37,003 nt of DNA from a virus, in IMG/VR virus record IMGVR_UViG_3300047498_000021, positions 1 through 37,003 of that record; one strand, written 5' to 3'. The notes below the pieces were generated by a model. The model was not told the origin of the DNA and searched no databases. It saw only the letters and a program-made list of their open reading frames with translations. The number at the start of each line of letters is the position of its first letter. Position 1 is the stretch's first letter. This document shows positions 1-6,124 of this stretch, in pieces. The position numbers and the translations under genes were made by a program.

Positions 1-58
1 GCAGATGCATGCGCGCAAGCGTGTCAGTGATCTGTTGACGTTGTTCCATAGTTAGCAT
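1..58 (-). CDS. Second copy of Ala/Ser-repeat protein, N-terminal fragment
   Basis: Only the start of the gene is present; it runs off the left edge. It is identical over its visible length to the first residues (MLTMEQRQQITD and on) of the gene at 34377-35063. The AGGAG ribosome binding site lies 9 bases before the ATG at 58; an in-frame ATG at 64 is also possible but only 3 bases from the same site. It follows the ERF gene and a small gene on the same strand, so in a circular genome it continues across the contig junction into the membrane-protein gene at 36848-37003. Function is unknown. Confidence 0.6.
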   Translation of the reverse strand, partial: MLTMEQRQQITDTLARMHL

Positions 59-127
59 GTTCATTTTCTCCTTTTGCTGAGTCTTAGCCCGCGTCATCGC
101 TCAACGCCTCCGACGCACTAGACGCCG
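1..127. repeat. Direct repeat identical to 35006-35132 (edge of a collapsed duplication)
   Basis: All 127 bases match 35006-35132 exactly; the two sequences part at 128 versus 35133. On the minus strand the repeat carries the ribosome binding site and the first codons of the Ala/Ser-repeat protein gene, plus the tail end of whatever lies upstream. A match of exactly 127 bases at a contig end is what a de Bruijn assembler with k=127 leaves at a repeat branch, so this is probably the right edge of a second copy of the 34260-35132 block. The identity is seen directly; the assembly explanation is inferred. Confidence 0.9.
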
Positions 128-278
128 GGCGTAGTCGAGCACGACGGTCGTGCAAGACTCCTCCGAGCGGCGTTTCGTCCACGCCAATTCATACGCGCCC
201 GGCAGTACCCAAGCCCAACCACCCCAAACCTGGCGGGCAGTGCCCGGGAATATCGTCAACGCTGATCTCGTGTTCCAT
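101..278 (-). other. Small gene with probable frameshift, downstream of ERF
   Basis: An ATG at 278 follows the ERF stop by 10 bases and has a good AGGAG site at 7 bases, so translation very likely starts here. The frame (MEHEISVDDIPGHCPPG...) closes after 29 residues at 189. The next frame over carries protein-like sequence (GWAWVLPGAYELAWTKRR...) down to a stop at 101. Removing one base from the four-C run at 222-225 joins both into a protein of about 58 residues. This may be a sequencing or assembly error, a real mutation, or two overlapping small genes. An alternative GTG ORF at 84-182 shares its C-terminal residues with the 35089-35280 protein. Function is unknown. Confidence 0.4.
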
Positions 279-288
279 GTCTGTCTCC

Positions 289-906
289 TTATTTCCGGGG
301 GTCCTGCGCGTCACGGATAGTGTTCTTCACGTCGGAAGGCAGCGTGCGCCAGACCGAGGACGCGACTTCTTCCGACGAATCCTTCAATTCGGAGAGGATA
401 TCGACCGCCGCCGACACTTTGCCGGCTTCGATGGCCGCGATGATCCGCTTCGACTGCTCGTTGATCGCCTTGGTCTCCTTGCCACCTCGAGTGTTGTAGG
501 GGTCGCTAGGACGGCCGTGCGCACCGTCGGCGTCGTCATCCATTTGATAGACCCCTACCATGGCCGCCAGCCCGTAGCGACGCGCATAAGTGATCGCAGA
601 GCCGACAGCTTGCGGGCTCGGGTCTTTCGGATTCAGCAACTGCACCCCCTCGATCCACTGCCCGCTGCTGTGAAGCAGGCGCGTGACCAATGCCTCGGAG
701 ACGGTTCCATCGAGGTGCGCGACGTACTGAGCGACACTGAGCCCGTTATCCGTGAGGGCGTTGCGGCAGGCGTCCCAGACGCTCTGCAGGTCCGCGTACT
801 TCGATTTGAAGAACGGGTTGGCCGAGTCCTTTTTGGCCCCTTCCATCTGGCTCTGCGCCTTCGCCAGAGCAGTCGCCAGTTCGTTGATCTGTTCGCTCGT
901 ATTCAT
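289..906 (-). CDS. erf: ERF-family single-strand DNA annealing protein
   Basis: A 205-residue protein of the ERF superfamily, the recombinases typified by P22 Erf. These bind single-stranded DNA and anneal complementary strands, often to circularise or repair phage DNA. Family marks are the N-terminal helix with FFKSKYADLQSVWDACRNAL (residues 33-52) and the conserved SAITYARRYGLAAMVGV (103-119), followed by the acidic MDDDADG. The C-terminal 70 residues are variable and helical. ATG at 906 overlaps the stop of the preceding small gene (ATGA), and an AAGGA-type site lies upstream. It belongs to the leftward early operon. It fits a phage that keeps internal direct repeats and lacks an integrase. 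Confidence 0.93.
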   Translation of the reverse strand: MNTSEQINELATALAKAQSQMEGAKKDSANPFFKSKYADLQSVWDACRNALTDNGLSVAQYVAHLDGTVSEALVTRLLHSSGQWIEGVQLLNPKDPSPQAVGSAITYARRYGLAAMVGVYQMDDDADGAHGRPSDPYNTRGGKETKAINEQSKRIIAAIEAGKVSAAVDILSELKDSSEEVASSVWRTLPSDVKNTIRDAQDPRK

Positions 907-1037
907 GGCTGCTTATCCTTGTTCGGGGTCATGGCGCTGCTTTCGCGAGGGCGGCGCGGTAGGTCGCTCATGGCTTCAAAATGTACGGATGCGGCGCTTG
1001 GGCTCACGAGGCGGTCAAAGTCGGTGGGCCATTTCAT
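903..1037 (-). CDS. Small hypothetical protein (44 aa)
   Basis: A short ORF that fills the gap between two early genes exactly. Its ATG at 1037 overlaps the stop of the 64-residue gene (ATGA), and its stop overlaps the ATG of the ERF gene. The protein begins MKWPTDFDRLV and has no recognised motif, no membrane segment, and a basic, Arg/Pro-rich second half. The stop-start overlaps on both sides are the main reason to call it; translational coupling to ERF is likely. Function is unknown. Confidence 0.6.
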   Translation of the reverse strand: MKWPTDFDRLVSPSAASVHFEAMSDLPRRPRESSAMTPNKDKQP

Positions 1038-1228
1038 GACGCCTGCTCCCGGAGGATCGCCGGCCGATCCGCGTTCAGCCGCTCAATCCGCTCGGCGATG
1101 GTATCGACGCACCCGTGCGTATACGCCAGCGCCAAGGCCGCTCGGACGGCATCAAGGTTGGATACCGCACCGCAGAGCAGCAGGCGGGTCAGAATCGGCT
1201 CAATGGCGGCGCTCTGACGGTCGTTCAC
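1034..1228 (-). CDS. Small helical protein, paralogue of 36227-36421
   Basis: A 64-residue protein starting at a GTG that overlaps the stop of the zinc-ribbon gene (GTGA). It contains RAALALAYTHGCVDTI (about residues 28-43), which resembles VAALSVAYTLGALNAM in the 36227-36421 protein; both are short, helical and in the same leftward operon, so they look like paralogues. No catalytic motif or membrane segment is visible. The role is unknown. Confidence 0.65.
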   Translation of the reverse strand: MNDRQSAAIEPILTRLLLCGAVSNLDAVRAALALAYTHGCVDTIAERIERLNADRPAILREQAS

Positions 1229-1515
1229 AGTTGCCCCTCGTTGAATTCTTCCAGCGCATCTCGATACGCCCGATCCTCCGCGTCGAAGCGCGCATTGCAT
1301 TCTTCGCAAAAATCGGAGCCTTCCTCCGGTTCTCCGGGGCAGTCCTCCGTCGCACAGACGGGCGCTTCCTCGAGCTCCCCGCCGCAATCGGGGCAGACGT
1401 ATTCCTGTACAGTCACCGGAGTGACGGAGCCCCAGAACTCCACGCGCTCGGTGCGGGAGACCTCTTCGGGGTCTCGGCCTTTCCAATGGCACTCAATGCA
1501 GGCGTAGTCGTTCAT
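1225..1515 (-). CDS. Zinc-ribbon protein, first gene of leftward operon
   Basis: A 96-residue acidic protein with several cysteine pairs: CIEC at the N-terminus (residues 6-9, with a nearby His), CPDCGG mid-protein, a C-x4-C (CATEDC), and CEEC near the C-terminus. This pattern suggests two zinc-binding ribbons or a rubredoxin-like knuckle. ATG at 1515 is preceded by GGGAG. It is the first gene after the divergent control region facing the XRE regulator, so it is probably the first gene of the early transcript. Such proteins may bind DNA or a host protein; the exact role cannot be told from sequence. Confidence 0.75.
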   Translation of the reverse strand: MNDYACIECHWKGRDPEEVSRTERVEFWGSVTPVTVQEYVCPDCGGELEEAPVCATEDCPGEPEEGSDFCEECNARFDAEDRAYRDALEEFNEGQL

Positions 1516-1601
1516 GGTCGGCTCCCGTTTGAAGGTGGGAGTATGAAATCACACCGCTATAGCATTTGCAATGGTTATTTTTGTGTGGTTTACTAAGCCC
1601 C
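1516..1601. promoter_or_regulatory. Divergent control region between regulator and leftward operon
   Basis: This 86-bp gap separates the start of the leftward operon from the XRE regulator. It is the AT-richest stretch nearby. The palindromic hexamer TTGCAA at 1566-1571 could serve as a -35 box in either direction. Rightward, a weak TTTACT at 1589-1594 follows at 17 bp, which would start RNA almost at the regulator's ATG. An inverted pair AATCACAC (1547-1554) and GTGTGGTT (1583-1590), with one mismatch, flanks the centre and could be operator half-sites. All box assignments are by eye. Confidence 0.5.
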
Positions 1602-1781
1602 ATGAAGAAGCTTGCGAAACTGAGACGCGCGAAGGGTCTCTCTCAGACCGCTCTGGCTGCGATGCTGCGAACCAGTCAATCCAACGTCTGCAATTGGGAA
1701 TGGGGCAAGACCAAGCCTCGACCCAACACCGTGACGCGCATCGCGGCGGCGTTGGGGTGTACGGAGAAAGAGCTGTCGTGA
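1602..1781 (+). CDS. XRE/Cro-family transcriptional regulator
   Basis: A 59-residue protein that is almost entirely a helix-turn-helix domain of the Cro/CI type: LRRAKGLSQTALAAMLRTS (residues 8-26), then QSNVCNWEWGKTKPRPNTV, the usual recognition helix and the W-E-x-G-x-x-x-P turn. It has no peptidase or oligomerisation domain, so it is closer to Cro than to LexA-like CI. ATG at 1602 is chosen because the HTH begins there; 12 residues could be added from an ATG at 1566. No ribosome binding site is visible, and a possible promoter would give a leaderless message. It faces the early operon divergently, so it probably controls the early switch. Confidence 0.88.
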   Translation: MKKLAKLRRAKGLSQTALAAMLRTSQSNVCNWEWGKTKPRPNTVTRIAAALGCTEKELS

Positions 1782-1812
1782 GCGTGAAACGGTACATCTA
1801 CCGGACGCCGGG

Positions 1813-1849
1813 AAAAAGCCCCGGCTCGGAGATCCAAGCCGGCCGGGGC
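1813..1849 (-). terminator. Rho-independent terminator reading leftward
   Basis: GCCCCGGC (1818-1825) pairs with GCCGGGGC (1842-1849), an 8-bp GC stem, and the A5 run at 1813-1817 becomes a U tract for transcripts read on the minus strand. It would stop leftward RNA entering from the 2-kb intergenic side before it reaches the regulator and early promoter. On the plus strand there is no U tract. No leftward gene is recognised to its right, so the source RNA is unclear. Confidence 0.6.
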
Positions 1850-1974
1850 GATCTAGAGGGGCAGTGACGACTAGGGGTGTGCCCGCTCGGAGACTACGGG
1901 CAGTGTAGCAAGCACTGTGCCGCCCGCGAAACAGTGCTCAAGCTTATGGACAATCAGCAAGTAGGGCGCATAAA

Positions 1975-2017
1975 ATGCAAACGCCCCGACAGGAGTAATC
2001 CGGTCGAGGCGTTGCAT
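1975..2017. other. Long imperfect hairpin with AGGAG in the loop
   Basis: ATGCAAACGCCCCGAC (1975-1990) pairs with GTCGAGGCGTTGCAT (2003-2017), giving a stem of about 15 bp with one bulged A and one mismatch, around a 12-base loop that contains AGGAGTAA. On the minus strand it is followed by a T-rich stretch and could act as a leftward terminator. The loop resembles a presented ribosome binding site on the plus strand, but no start codon follows at useful distance. Its role is unknown. Confidence 0.5.
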
Positions 2018-2118
2018 GCGGGCTTGGCGCCCCGGCTGCGACGAGGCGAAAGTAAAAGGCTGAACCTCGCCGGCTCCGGTTATCATACCAGACCCGGGGT
2101 TCCCTGAAAACCCTCCTC

Positions 2119-2145
2119 GTCCGCCTGTGTCCGCCGCTGTCCGCC
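2119..2145. repeat. Three GTCCGCC direct repeats at 10-bp spacing
   Basis: GTCCGCC occurs at 2119-2125, 2129-2135 and 2139-2145, one helical turn apart, so the copies would face the same side of the DNA. Such phased repeats are typical of protein-binding sites or iterons. They sit in the gene-free region ahead of the rightward operon. Confidence 0.5.
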
Positions 2146-2401
2146 GGCAGGATGGACGGGCAACACCAGCATCCTGTCGTTCAAGCCTCTACTGGGGGAT
2201 TCGTCTCAGAGGCAGGCCCACGGGTTTAGCGTGGAAGGGCTGACGGCATAGAAGTGACCACGCAGCGGTACTCGGCTCCGGCCAGCACGCCCGTCCTCCT
2301 GACGCTGAGTCGGGATAGGACGGGTGCGCCCTCTCACCAGCCAGCATCGATTCGGGCGGAGTTGACGTCAGAGCAACGAGAGCATTTACGGGGGATTCGC
2401 G

Positions 2402-2686
2402 ATGGATATTGAGGAAGCGAACCGGGAATCGCGGGTGGCGTGGACCGAGCTGATCCGCGAGAAAGGGGATCTCGGTCGAATCTATCATTTAGAAGCTCTC
2501 CTTGCCCGATACCGGATACTTGAGGTACACCCGGACCAGGTGAAGGCGCGAACCGAAGAGATCCGAGCTCGGCTCGGGGAGATCCTGAGGCTTGGAGATA
2601 AGCGCAAGCTGGCCCAGGACTACAAAACCCGTAGCCTCGTGCTGGCCCTGTTCGGTCCTGCGGGGATCGAGAGGTTGGAGGCGTGA
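2402..2686 (+). CDS. Hypothetical helical protein (94 aa), first gene of rightward operon
   Basis: The ATG at 2402 has a strong purine-rich site (GGGGGA) 7 bases upstream. The protein is strongly charged and helical (MDIEEANRESRVAWTELIREKG..., EEIRARLGEILRLGDKRK), with no membrane segment or known motif. Its stop overlaps the GTG start of the nuclease gene by four bases, so the two are likely translated together. It may be a partner of that nuclease, but this rests only on position. Confidence 0.72.
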   Translation: MDIEEANRESRVAWTELIREKGDLGRIYHLEALLARYRILEVHPDQVKARTEEIRARLGEILRLGDKRKLAQDYKTRSLVLALFGPAGIERLEA

Positions 2687-2979
2687 GTCTTGCTCGGTAT
2701 GCGAAGCGTCGCGACGAAGCCGAAGCCGCGATTATCGCGGCGCTCGAACGCGCTGGGTGCTCCGTGTTGCAATGCGATCATCCGGATTTGATCGTCGGTC
2801 GTGGCAACCAGAACTATCTGCTGGAGGTGAAGCGTCCGGGGTATACAACCGCCGACTTAACGCCCGCGCAAAAGCTGATGCTCGCGACTTGGAACGGGCA
2901 GTACGCGATCGTGACGAGTCCGACTGAAGCGGCGGAAGCGGTGGGTTTGGGAGTTTTATGGACGACCAAGACGACCTGA
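2683..2979 (+). CDS. VRR-NUC-like small nuclease
   Basis: A 98-residue protein with the compact PD-(D/E)xK layout of VRR-NUC phage nucleases: an N-terminal helix (EAEAAIIAALERAG), then HPDLIVG with the catalytic Asp at residue 35, and YLLEVK with Glu48 and Lys50. The usual LTPAQKLML...W helix (59-70) follows and the protein ends in a beta-alpha unit (YAIVTSPTEAAEAVG). Family members cut branched or structure-specific DNA and are often replication or recombination factors, here perhaps resolving DNA before packaging. GTG at 2683 overlaps the previous stop. Its 3' end overlaps the next small membrane gene by 22 bases. Confidence 0.82.
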   Translation: MSLARYAKRRDEAEAAIIAALERAGCSVLQCDHPDLIVGRGNQNYLLEVKRPGYTTADLTPAQKLMLATWNGQYAIVTSPTEAAEAVGLGVLWTTKTT

Positions 2980-3077
2980 AAACCGTGAGGGCAATTTTTT
3001 TGACCGCTCAGGCCGTCTCGGCTATGCTCTGGATCGCCATTTTTGTGCTCGTCCATTACCTGCGGAGTGGTGCGTGA
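2958..3077 (+). CDS. Small single-span membrane protein (39 aa)
   Basis: A 39-residue ORF in a frame different from the nuclease it overlaps. It has an acidic N-terminus (MDDQDDLKTVR) followed by one hydrophobic helix (about residues 13-35) and a short basic tail. The stop overlaps the GTG of the next gene. Too small to identify; single-span phage proteins of this kind can be superinfection or host-membrane factors, but nothing here decides it. Confidence 0.55.
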   Translation: MDDQDDLKTVRAIFLTAQAVSAMLWIAIFVLVHYLRSGA

Positions 3078-3250
3078 AAAACGATTACCCGAGTCGGACC
3101 GAGAACAAGCGTTCGGAGAAGGGCGAGAGCATGGCCAAGCCCGGCAAGGGCGGGGACGTGGGCTCGGAGATGAAAGTCGGCGGCCCCAGCGGCGTGCGCT
3201 TTCCCGTGCCGAATCATCCCGACAAATCGGTGATGAGCCCGGAGGAGTGA
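3074..3250 (+). CDS. Hypothetical Lys/Gly-rich small protein (58 aa)
   Basis: The GTG at 3074 overlaps the preceding stop (GTGA), and its own stop overlaps the next GTG. The 58-residue product is basic and glycine-rich in the middle (GESMAKPGKGGDVG) and ends with VRFPVPNHPDKSVMSPEE, so it is probably flexible. No domain is recognised. It sits in a run of small proteins just ahead of the co-chaperonin-like and terminase genes. Confidence 0.6.
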   Translation: MKNDYPSRTENKRSEKGESMAKPGKGGDVGSEMKVGGPSGVRFPVPNHPDKSVMSPEE

Positions 3251-3519
3251 GCACCAAGCAGGGTGATCGTCGTCCGATCGTTCGTGGAGGCGGCCAGCCC
3301 GACTCCGACCGCCGCGCCGTCGTGGGAGCCTCAGGGAGGCCCCGAGAAGGCATGATTCTCGAGAGCGGTGCCCAGACCGTCGCCAAAGTGCTCGGCCGCT
3401 ACAGCGCCTCGGATCGCGATTTACGCACGACCGGCGGACACTTCAACGTCTCGGACCTCACGGACGTGAGCATCGGCGCTGCGCCGGACGGGAGTGAGGG
3501 CGGAGCGCTCAAGGGGTGA
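3247..3519 (+). CDS. Hypothetical protein (90 aa)
   Basis: GTG at 3247 overlaps the previous stop; a longer reading from 3043 would run through the two upstream genes and is rejected. The protein has an Arg/Gly-rich N-terminus (RRPIVRGGGQPDSDRR) and a more ordered C-terminal half (LESGAQTVAKVLGRY, GGHFNVSDLTDVSIG). No membrane segment or catalytic motif is visible. Its stop overlaps the ATG of the next very small gene. Confidence 0.6.
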   Translation: MSTKQGDRRPIVRGGGQPDSDRRAVVGASGRPREGMILESGAQTVAKVLGRYSASDRDLRTTGGHFNVSDLTDVSIGAAPDGSEGGALKG

Positions 3520-3596
3520 TGCGTCTCGGCGACTATATGCGTCGGTTTCTACCTGCGCCGAAGAAGAAGTACCGCGACGAGAAGCCGAAGAAGTGA
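3519..3596 (+). CDS. Very small basic protein (25 aa)
   Basis: A 25-residue ORF (MRLGDYMRRFLPAPKKKY...) packed exactly between neighbours: its ATG overlaps the previous stop and its stop is directly followed by the ATG of the GroES-like gene. It is lysine/arginine-rich. It could be a real microprotein or a coupling ORF that feeds ribosomes to the next gene. Confidence 0.4.
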   Translation: MRLGDYMRRFLPAPKKKYRDEKPKK

Positions 3597-4001
3597 ATGG
3601 ACACCGACCAGATCCACAGTCCCGGCGTCCGTGATGGGCACGAGAGCGCCTACGCTGTCCCTGCGGAGGCCGACATCCGTCCCCTGCGAGATCACCTCGT
3701 GCTCGAAATCCTCCCCTGGAAGCCTTCCCCGATCCTCGAAGTGGTGTATCACGGCCGACCGCTTCGGGGTCGTATCCTTCGGGCCGGTCCGGGCCGCTAC
3801 CCGATCCGCTACAACGGCCCGAAAGGGCGTCGTACGAAGTCCTGGGACAGTAAAGCGTTTCGTCCCTGTGACGTACACGAAGGCGACATCGTGGAACTCG
3901 GAGGCTTAGAGTTGGACGGCTACCTGCACAAGTCCTTCCGCTGGGGATCGAAGCAAGTGTTGATGTGCCGCGAAGAAGATGTGGCAGGGGTCGTGGAATG
4001 A
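3597..4001 (+). CDS. GroES-like co-chaperonin
   Basis: A 134-residue protein whose second half has the order of motifs of the Cpn10/GroES fold: IRPLRDHLVLEIL (27-39; compare the GroES opening PLxDRVxV), a mobile-loop position (40-57), RGRILRAGPGR (57-67; GroES has V-x-x-x-G-x-G), then HEGDIVELGG (94-103; GroES VKVGDxVxF) and QVLMCREEDVAGVVE (120-134; GroES ends in E-D-I-L-A-I-V). Phage GroES relatives such as T4 gp31 work with host GroEL to fold the coat protein. The position just before terminase and head genes suits that. The first 26 residues are extra. The call is from motif order by eye. Confidence 0.75.
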   Translation: MDTDQIHSPGVRDGHESAYAVPAEADIRPLRDHLVLEILPWKPSPILEVVYHGRPLRGRILRAGPGRYPIRYNGPKGRRTKSWDSKAFRPCDVHEGDIVELGGLELDGYLHKSFRWGSKQVLMCREEDVAGVVE

Positions 4002-4159
4002 GGAAGCGCCGCGCTCGCCGTCGTCTGCGCCAGGCTTGGAGTATTGCGCGAGCGACGACCGCGCCGAACCCGCTGCGCGAAGCCCTCCAATGGCTCGCGA
4101 CGGGAGCGTATTCCTCAATTGCGGCCGTGCGGGAGAAGGCCGCGAGGGCGCTGGAGTGA
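3998..4159 (+). CDS. Small basic protein (53 aa)
   Basis: ATG at 3998 overlaps the stop of the GroES-like gene (ATGA), and its stop overlaps the GTG of the next gene. The product is Arg-rich at the N-terminus (MRKRRARRRLRQAW) and then helical (LREALQWLATGAYSSIAAVREKAARALE). The cationic N-terminus suggests nucleic-acid binding, but there is no known domain. Confidence 0.6.
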   Translation: MRKRRARRRLRQAWSIARATTAPNPLREALQWLATGAYSSIAAVREKAARALE

Positions 4160-4404
4160 ACGCCCAAGGCATTGCCGAGCGCACCGAGAACGGCAAGCGC
4201 ATCGAGGTGCTGAAGTACAGCCTGCGCATGAGCGACATCGACTACGGCCATCTCATCCAGCGCAACCAGTTCGTCAAGCTCGTGATCAATCCGCTGATGG
4301 ACGCGACTGAGAAAGCTTTGAAGCTGGACCACATTCCGGGCTCCGAGACGCGATACACCTTATCGCTCTTGATCGAGTCCGAGCGCGAAGTCGAGATGCA
4401 GTGA
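4156..4404 (+). CDS. Hypothetical protein (82 aa) upstream of terminase
   Basis: GTG at 4156 overlaps the preceding stop. The 82-residue protein is mixed alpha/beta (GKRIEVLKYSLRMSDIDYGHLIQRNQF, then LMDATEKALKLDHI) and ends with a strand-rich ETRYTLSLLIESEREVEMQ. It ends 6 bases before the small terminase gene. No family is recognised. Confidence 0.65.
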   Translation: MNAQGIAERTENGKRIEVLKYSLRMSDIDYGHLIQRNQFVKLVINPLMDATEKALKLDHIPGSETRYTLSLLIESEREVEMQ

Positions 4405-4410
4405 CAGTGA

Positions 4411-4815
4411 ATGAATACTGCGACTGCAGCGGCTCCTAATCGTGCTCGGTCTGGCCTCATCCCTTGGCAGCCGGGCCAGTCTGGAAACCCTGCCGGCCGG
4501 CCCAAAGGCAGCCGCAATAAGCTCGAGGAAGGCTTCCTTGCCGACATGGCTGCCGATTGGGCCGATCACGGGCGACAGGTCATTATTGACGCTCGAGAGA
4601 AGGACCCCGTTGCTTACCTCAAGATCGTGGCGAGCCTCATGCCGAAACAGGTTGAGCCCGACGCAGGCGTGCCGGGGTTAAGCCGTGACGAGCTCCGCGC
4701 AGCCATCAACGTCTTGGGATCCCTACTCGCTGCTCGAGCAACTGCGGGCGATGGAAGCGAAGCTGGCTCAGGAAGAGAAGCTGGCGGACTACCGGCCGTA
4801 TCCGAAGCAGAGTGA
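4411..4815 (+). CDS. Probable terminase small subunit
   Basis: A 134-residue protein with PGQSGNPAGRPKGSRNK (residues 21-37), the signature of the DUF5681-type family often found as the gene just before large terminase. It is followed by a helical region (EEGFLADMAADWADHGRQVI, YLKIVASLMPKQ) and a Ser/Gly/Ala-rich tail. Small terminases recognise the packaging site and load the large subunit. Its tail coding region overlaps the large-subunit ORF by up to 131 bases, an unusual length. The function is assigned mainly from position plus this motif. Confidence 0.75.
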   Translation: MNTATAAAPNRARSGLIPWQPGQSGNPAGRPKGSRNKLEEGFLADMAADWADHGRQVIIDAREKDPVAYLKIVASLMPKQVEPDAGVPGLSRDELRAAINVLGSLLAARATAGDGSEAGSGREAGGLPAVSEAE

Positions 4816-6124
4816 ATTCCACCGAGCGGGCGCGACGTACCGTGAACGGCTGCTCATGGCGGGGAACCAGTTAGGGAAAACGCTGGCGGCAGGGATGGAG
4901 TACGCCTGCCACGCTACGGGACATTACCCTTCAGATTGGGCGGGCAAGGTTTACGATCGCCCGATTGTCGGATGGGCCGCTGGAATCACCGGAGAGAGCA
5001 CTCGCGATAATGTCCAACGCATCCTTCTAGGCAGACCTGGGGCGTTTGGGACGGGCTCAATCCCTAAAGCTGCAATTGTGGAGGTCACCTCCGCCCGAGG
5101 ACAGCCCGACCTCCAGGACAGCATCAAAGTCCGGCACGCGTCCGGCGGCGTGAGCCACATCGCGCTGAAGTCGTATGAGAAGGGCCGCGAGAAGTGGCAG
5201 GGCGAGACGCTCGACGTGGTGTGGTTCGACGAAGAACCCCCGTATGACATCTACATTGAGGGCCTGACGCGCACGAACAGCACGCTGGGGCCGGTGTTTG
5301 TGACCTTCACCCCGCTCTTGGGCATGTCGGACGTGGTGAAGCGGTATTTGATCGACAAGGTAGCGGGCACTCACGTCACGCAGATGACCATTGACGATGT
5401 GGCGCACTACACGCCTGAGCAACGGGCCGCGATTATCTCAAGCTATCCGGAGTACGAACGTGACGCCAGAACAAAGGGAATCCCTCAGCTTGGCTCAGGC
5501 CGCGTGTTCCCGATTTCAGAGGATGAACTATCCATCGTTCCCTTCCCGATACCCCCTCACTGGCCTCAGTTGGGGGGATTGGATTTCGGTTGGGATCATC
5601 CTTCCGCTGCCGTGCGCGTGGCTTGGGACCGCGATAGCGATTGCCTGTATGTGACCGCGTGCCACCGGCAGCGAGAGCAGACCCCGGCGATGTTTGCGGC
5701 GTCCGTGCGTCCGTGGGCTCCGTGGCTTCCGTGGGCGTGGCCCCATGACGGCCTGCAGCACGACAAGGGCTCAGGGGAGCAACTCGCCAAGCAGTATCGC
5801 GACCAGGGCTTGATGATGATCGGCCAGCGCGCGACGTTTGAGGACGGTACATCAGGCGTAGAAGCAGGGATTGCCGAGATGCTCGACCGGATGCAGACCG
5901 GGCGGCTCAAGGTATTCAGCACGCTGAACGACTGGTGGGAGGAGTTCCGGATGTATCACCGCAAGGACGGGCTGATCGTCAAGGAACGGGACGACCTGAT
6001 GGCCGCGACGCGCTATGCGGTGATGATGCGTCGGTTTGCGGAGGTGCAGTTCAAGCAGGTTCAGCCCAAGGCGGGACGCTCGTTCTCGGGCATGGCGTCG
6101 TCGGAAGCGTGGATGGGTTCATAG
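4685..6124 (+). CDS. Terminase large subunit
   Basis: The ATP-driven packaging motor and nuclease. Of 479 residues from the GTG at 4685, the ATPase carries Walker A AGNQLGKT (59-66) and Walker B LDVVWFDEEP (176-185). The RNase H-like nuclease starts at GGLDFGWDHPSA (297-308), with Asp300 as first acidic residue, and later acidic residues lie in WPHDG and KERDDLMAATRYA. Length fits the family. An ATG at 4751 is an alternative start that would shorten the overlap with the small subunit; PYPKQSEFH ahead of Walker A is kept either way. It is translated in the same operon as the portal. Confidence 0.95.
   Translation: MTSSAQPSTSWDPYSLLEQLRAMEAKLAQEEKLADYRPYPKQSEFHRAGATYRERLLMAGNQLGKTLAAGMEYACHATGHYPSDWAGKVYDRPIVGWAAGITGESTRDNVQRILLGRPGAFGTGSIPKAAIVEVTSARGQPDLQDSIKVRHASGGVSHIALKSYEKGREKWQGETLDVVWFDEEPPYDIYIEGLTRTNSTLGPVFVTFTPLLGMSDVVKRYLIDKVAGTHVTQMTIDDVAHYTPEQRAAIISSYPEYERDARTKGIPQLGSGRVFPISEDELSIVPFPIPPHWPQLGGLDFGWDHPSAAVRVAWDRDSDCLYVTACHRQREQTPAMFAASVRPWAPWLPWAWPHDGLQHDKGSGEQLAKQYRDQGLMMIGQRATFEDGTSGVEAGIAEMLDRMQTGRLKVFSTLNDWWEEFRMYHRKDGLIVKERDDLMAATRYAVMMRRFAEVQFKQVQPKAGRSFSGMASSEAWMGS

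Larger units (their letters stand above)
1868..2401. other. Gene-free region with hairpins and short direct repeats
   Basis: No convincing gene was found between the regulator and the first rightward gene. The region instead has a long imperfect hairpin (1975-2017), three GTCCGCC repeats spaced exactly 10 bp apart (2119, 2129, 2139), a 6-bp inverted repeat GCCTCT/AGAGGC (2185-2190 and 2208-2213), and GGGGGATTCG repeated at 2194 and 2390, the second copy serving as ribosome binding site of the next gene. A TTGACG at 2362 may be a -35 box but its -10 partner is poor. It is a candidate for the rightward promoter, an untranslated RNA, or a replication or packaging signal. Confidence 0.45.

Noticed and set aside
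1-127. Terminal redundancy (direct terminal repeats) of a linear genome
   Set aside because: The matching copy is internal (35006-35132), not at the right end, so a simple terminal repeat does not fit.
1778-1867. 29-residue GTG ORF overlapping the regulator stop
   Set aside because: It has no ribosome binding site and spans the terminator hairpin; its composition follows the hairpin, so coding is not supported.
1871-2086. 71-residue minus-strand ORF in the gene-free region
   Set aside because: No start signal, and it runs through the long hairpin; kept only as a weak possibility.
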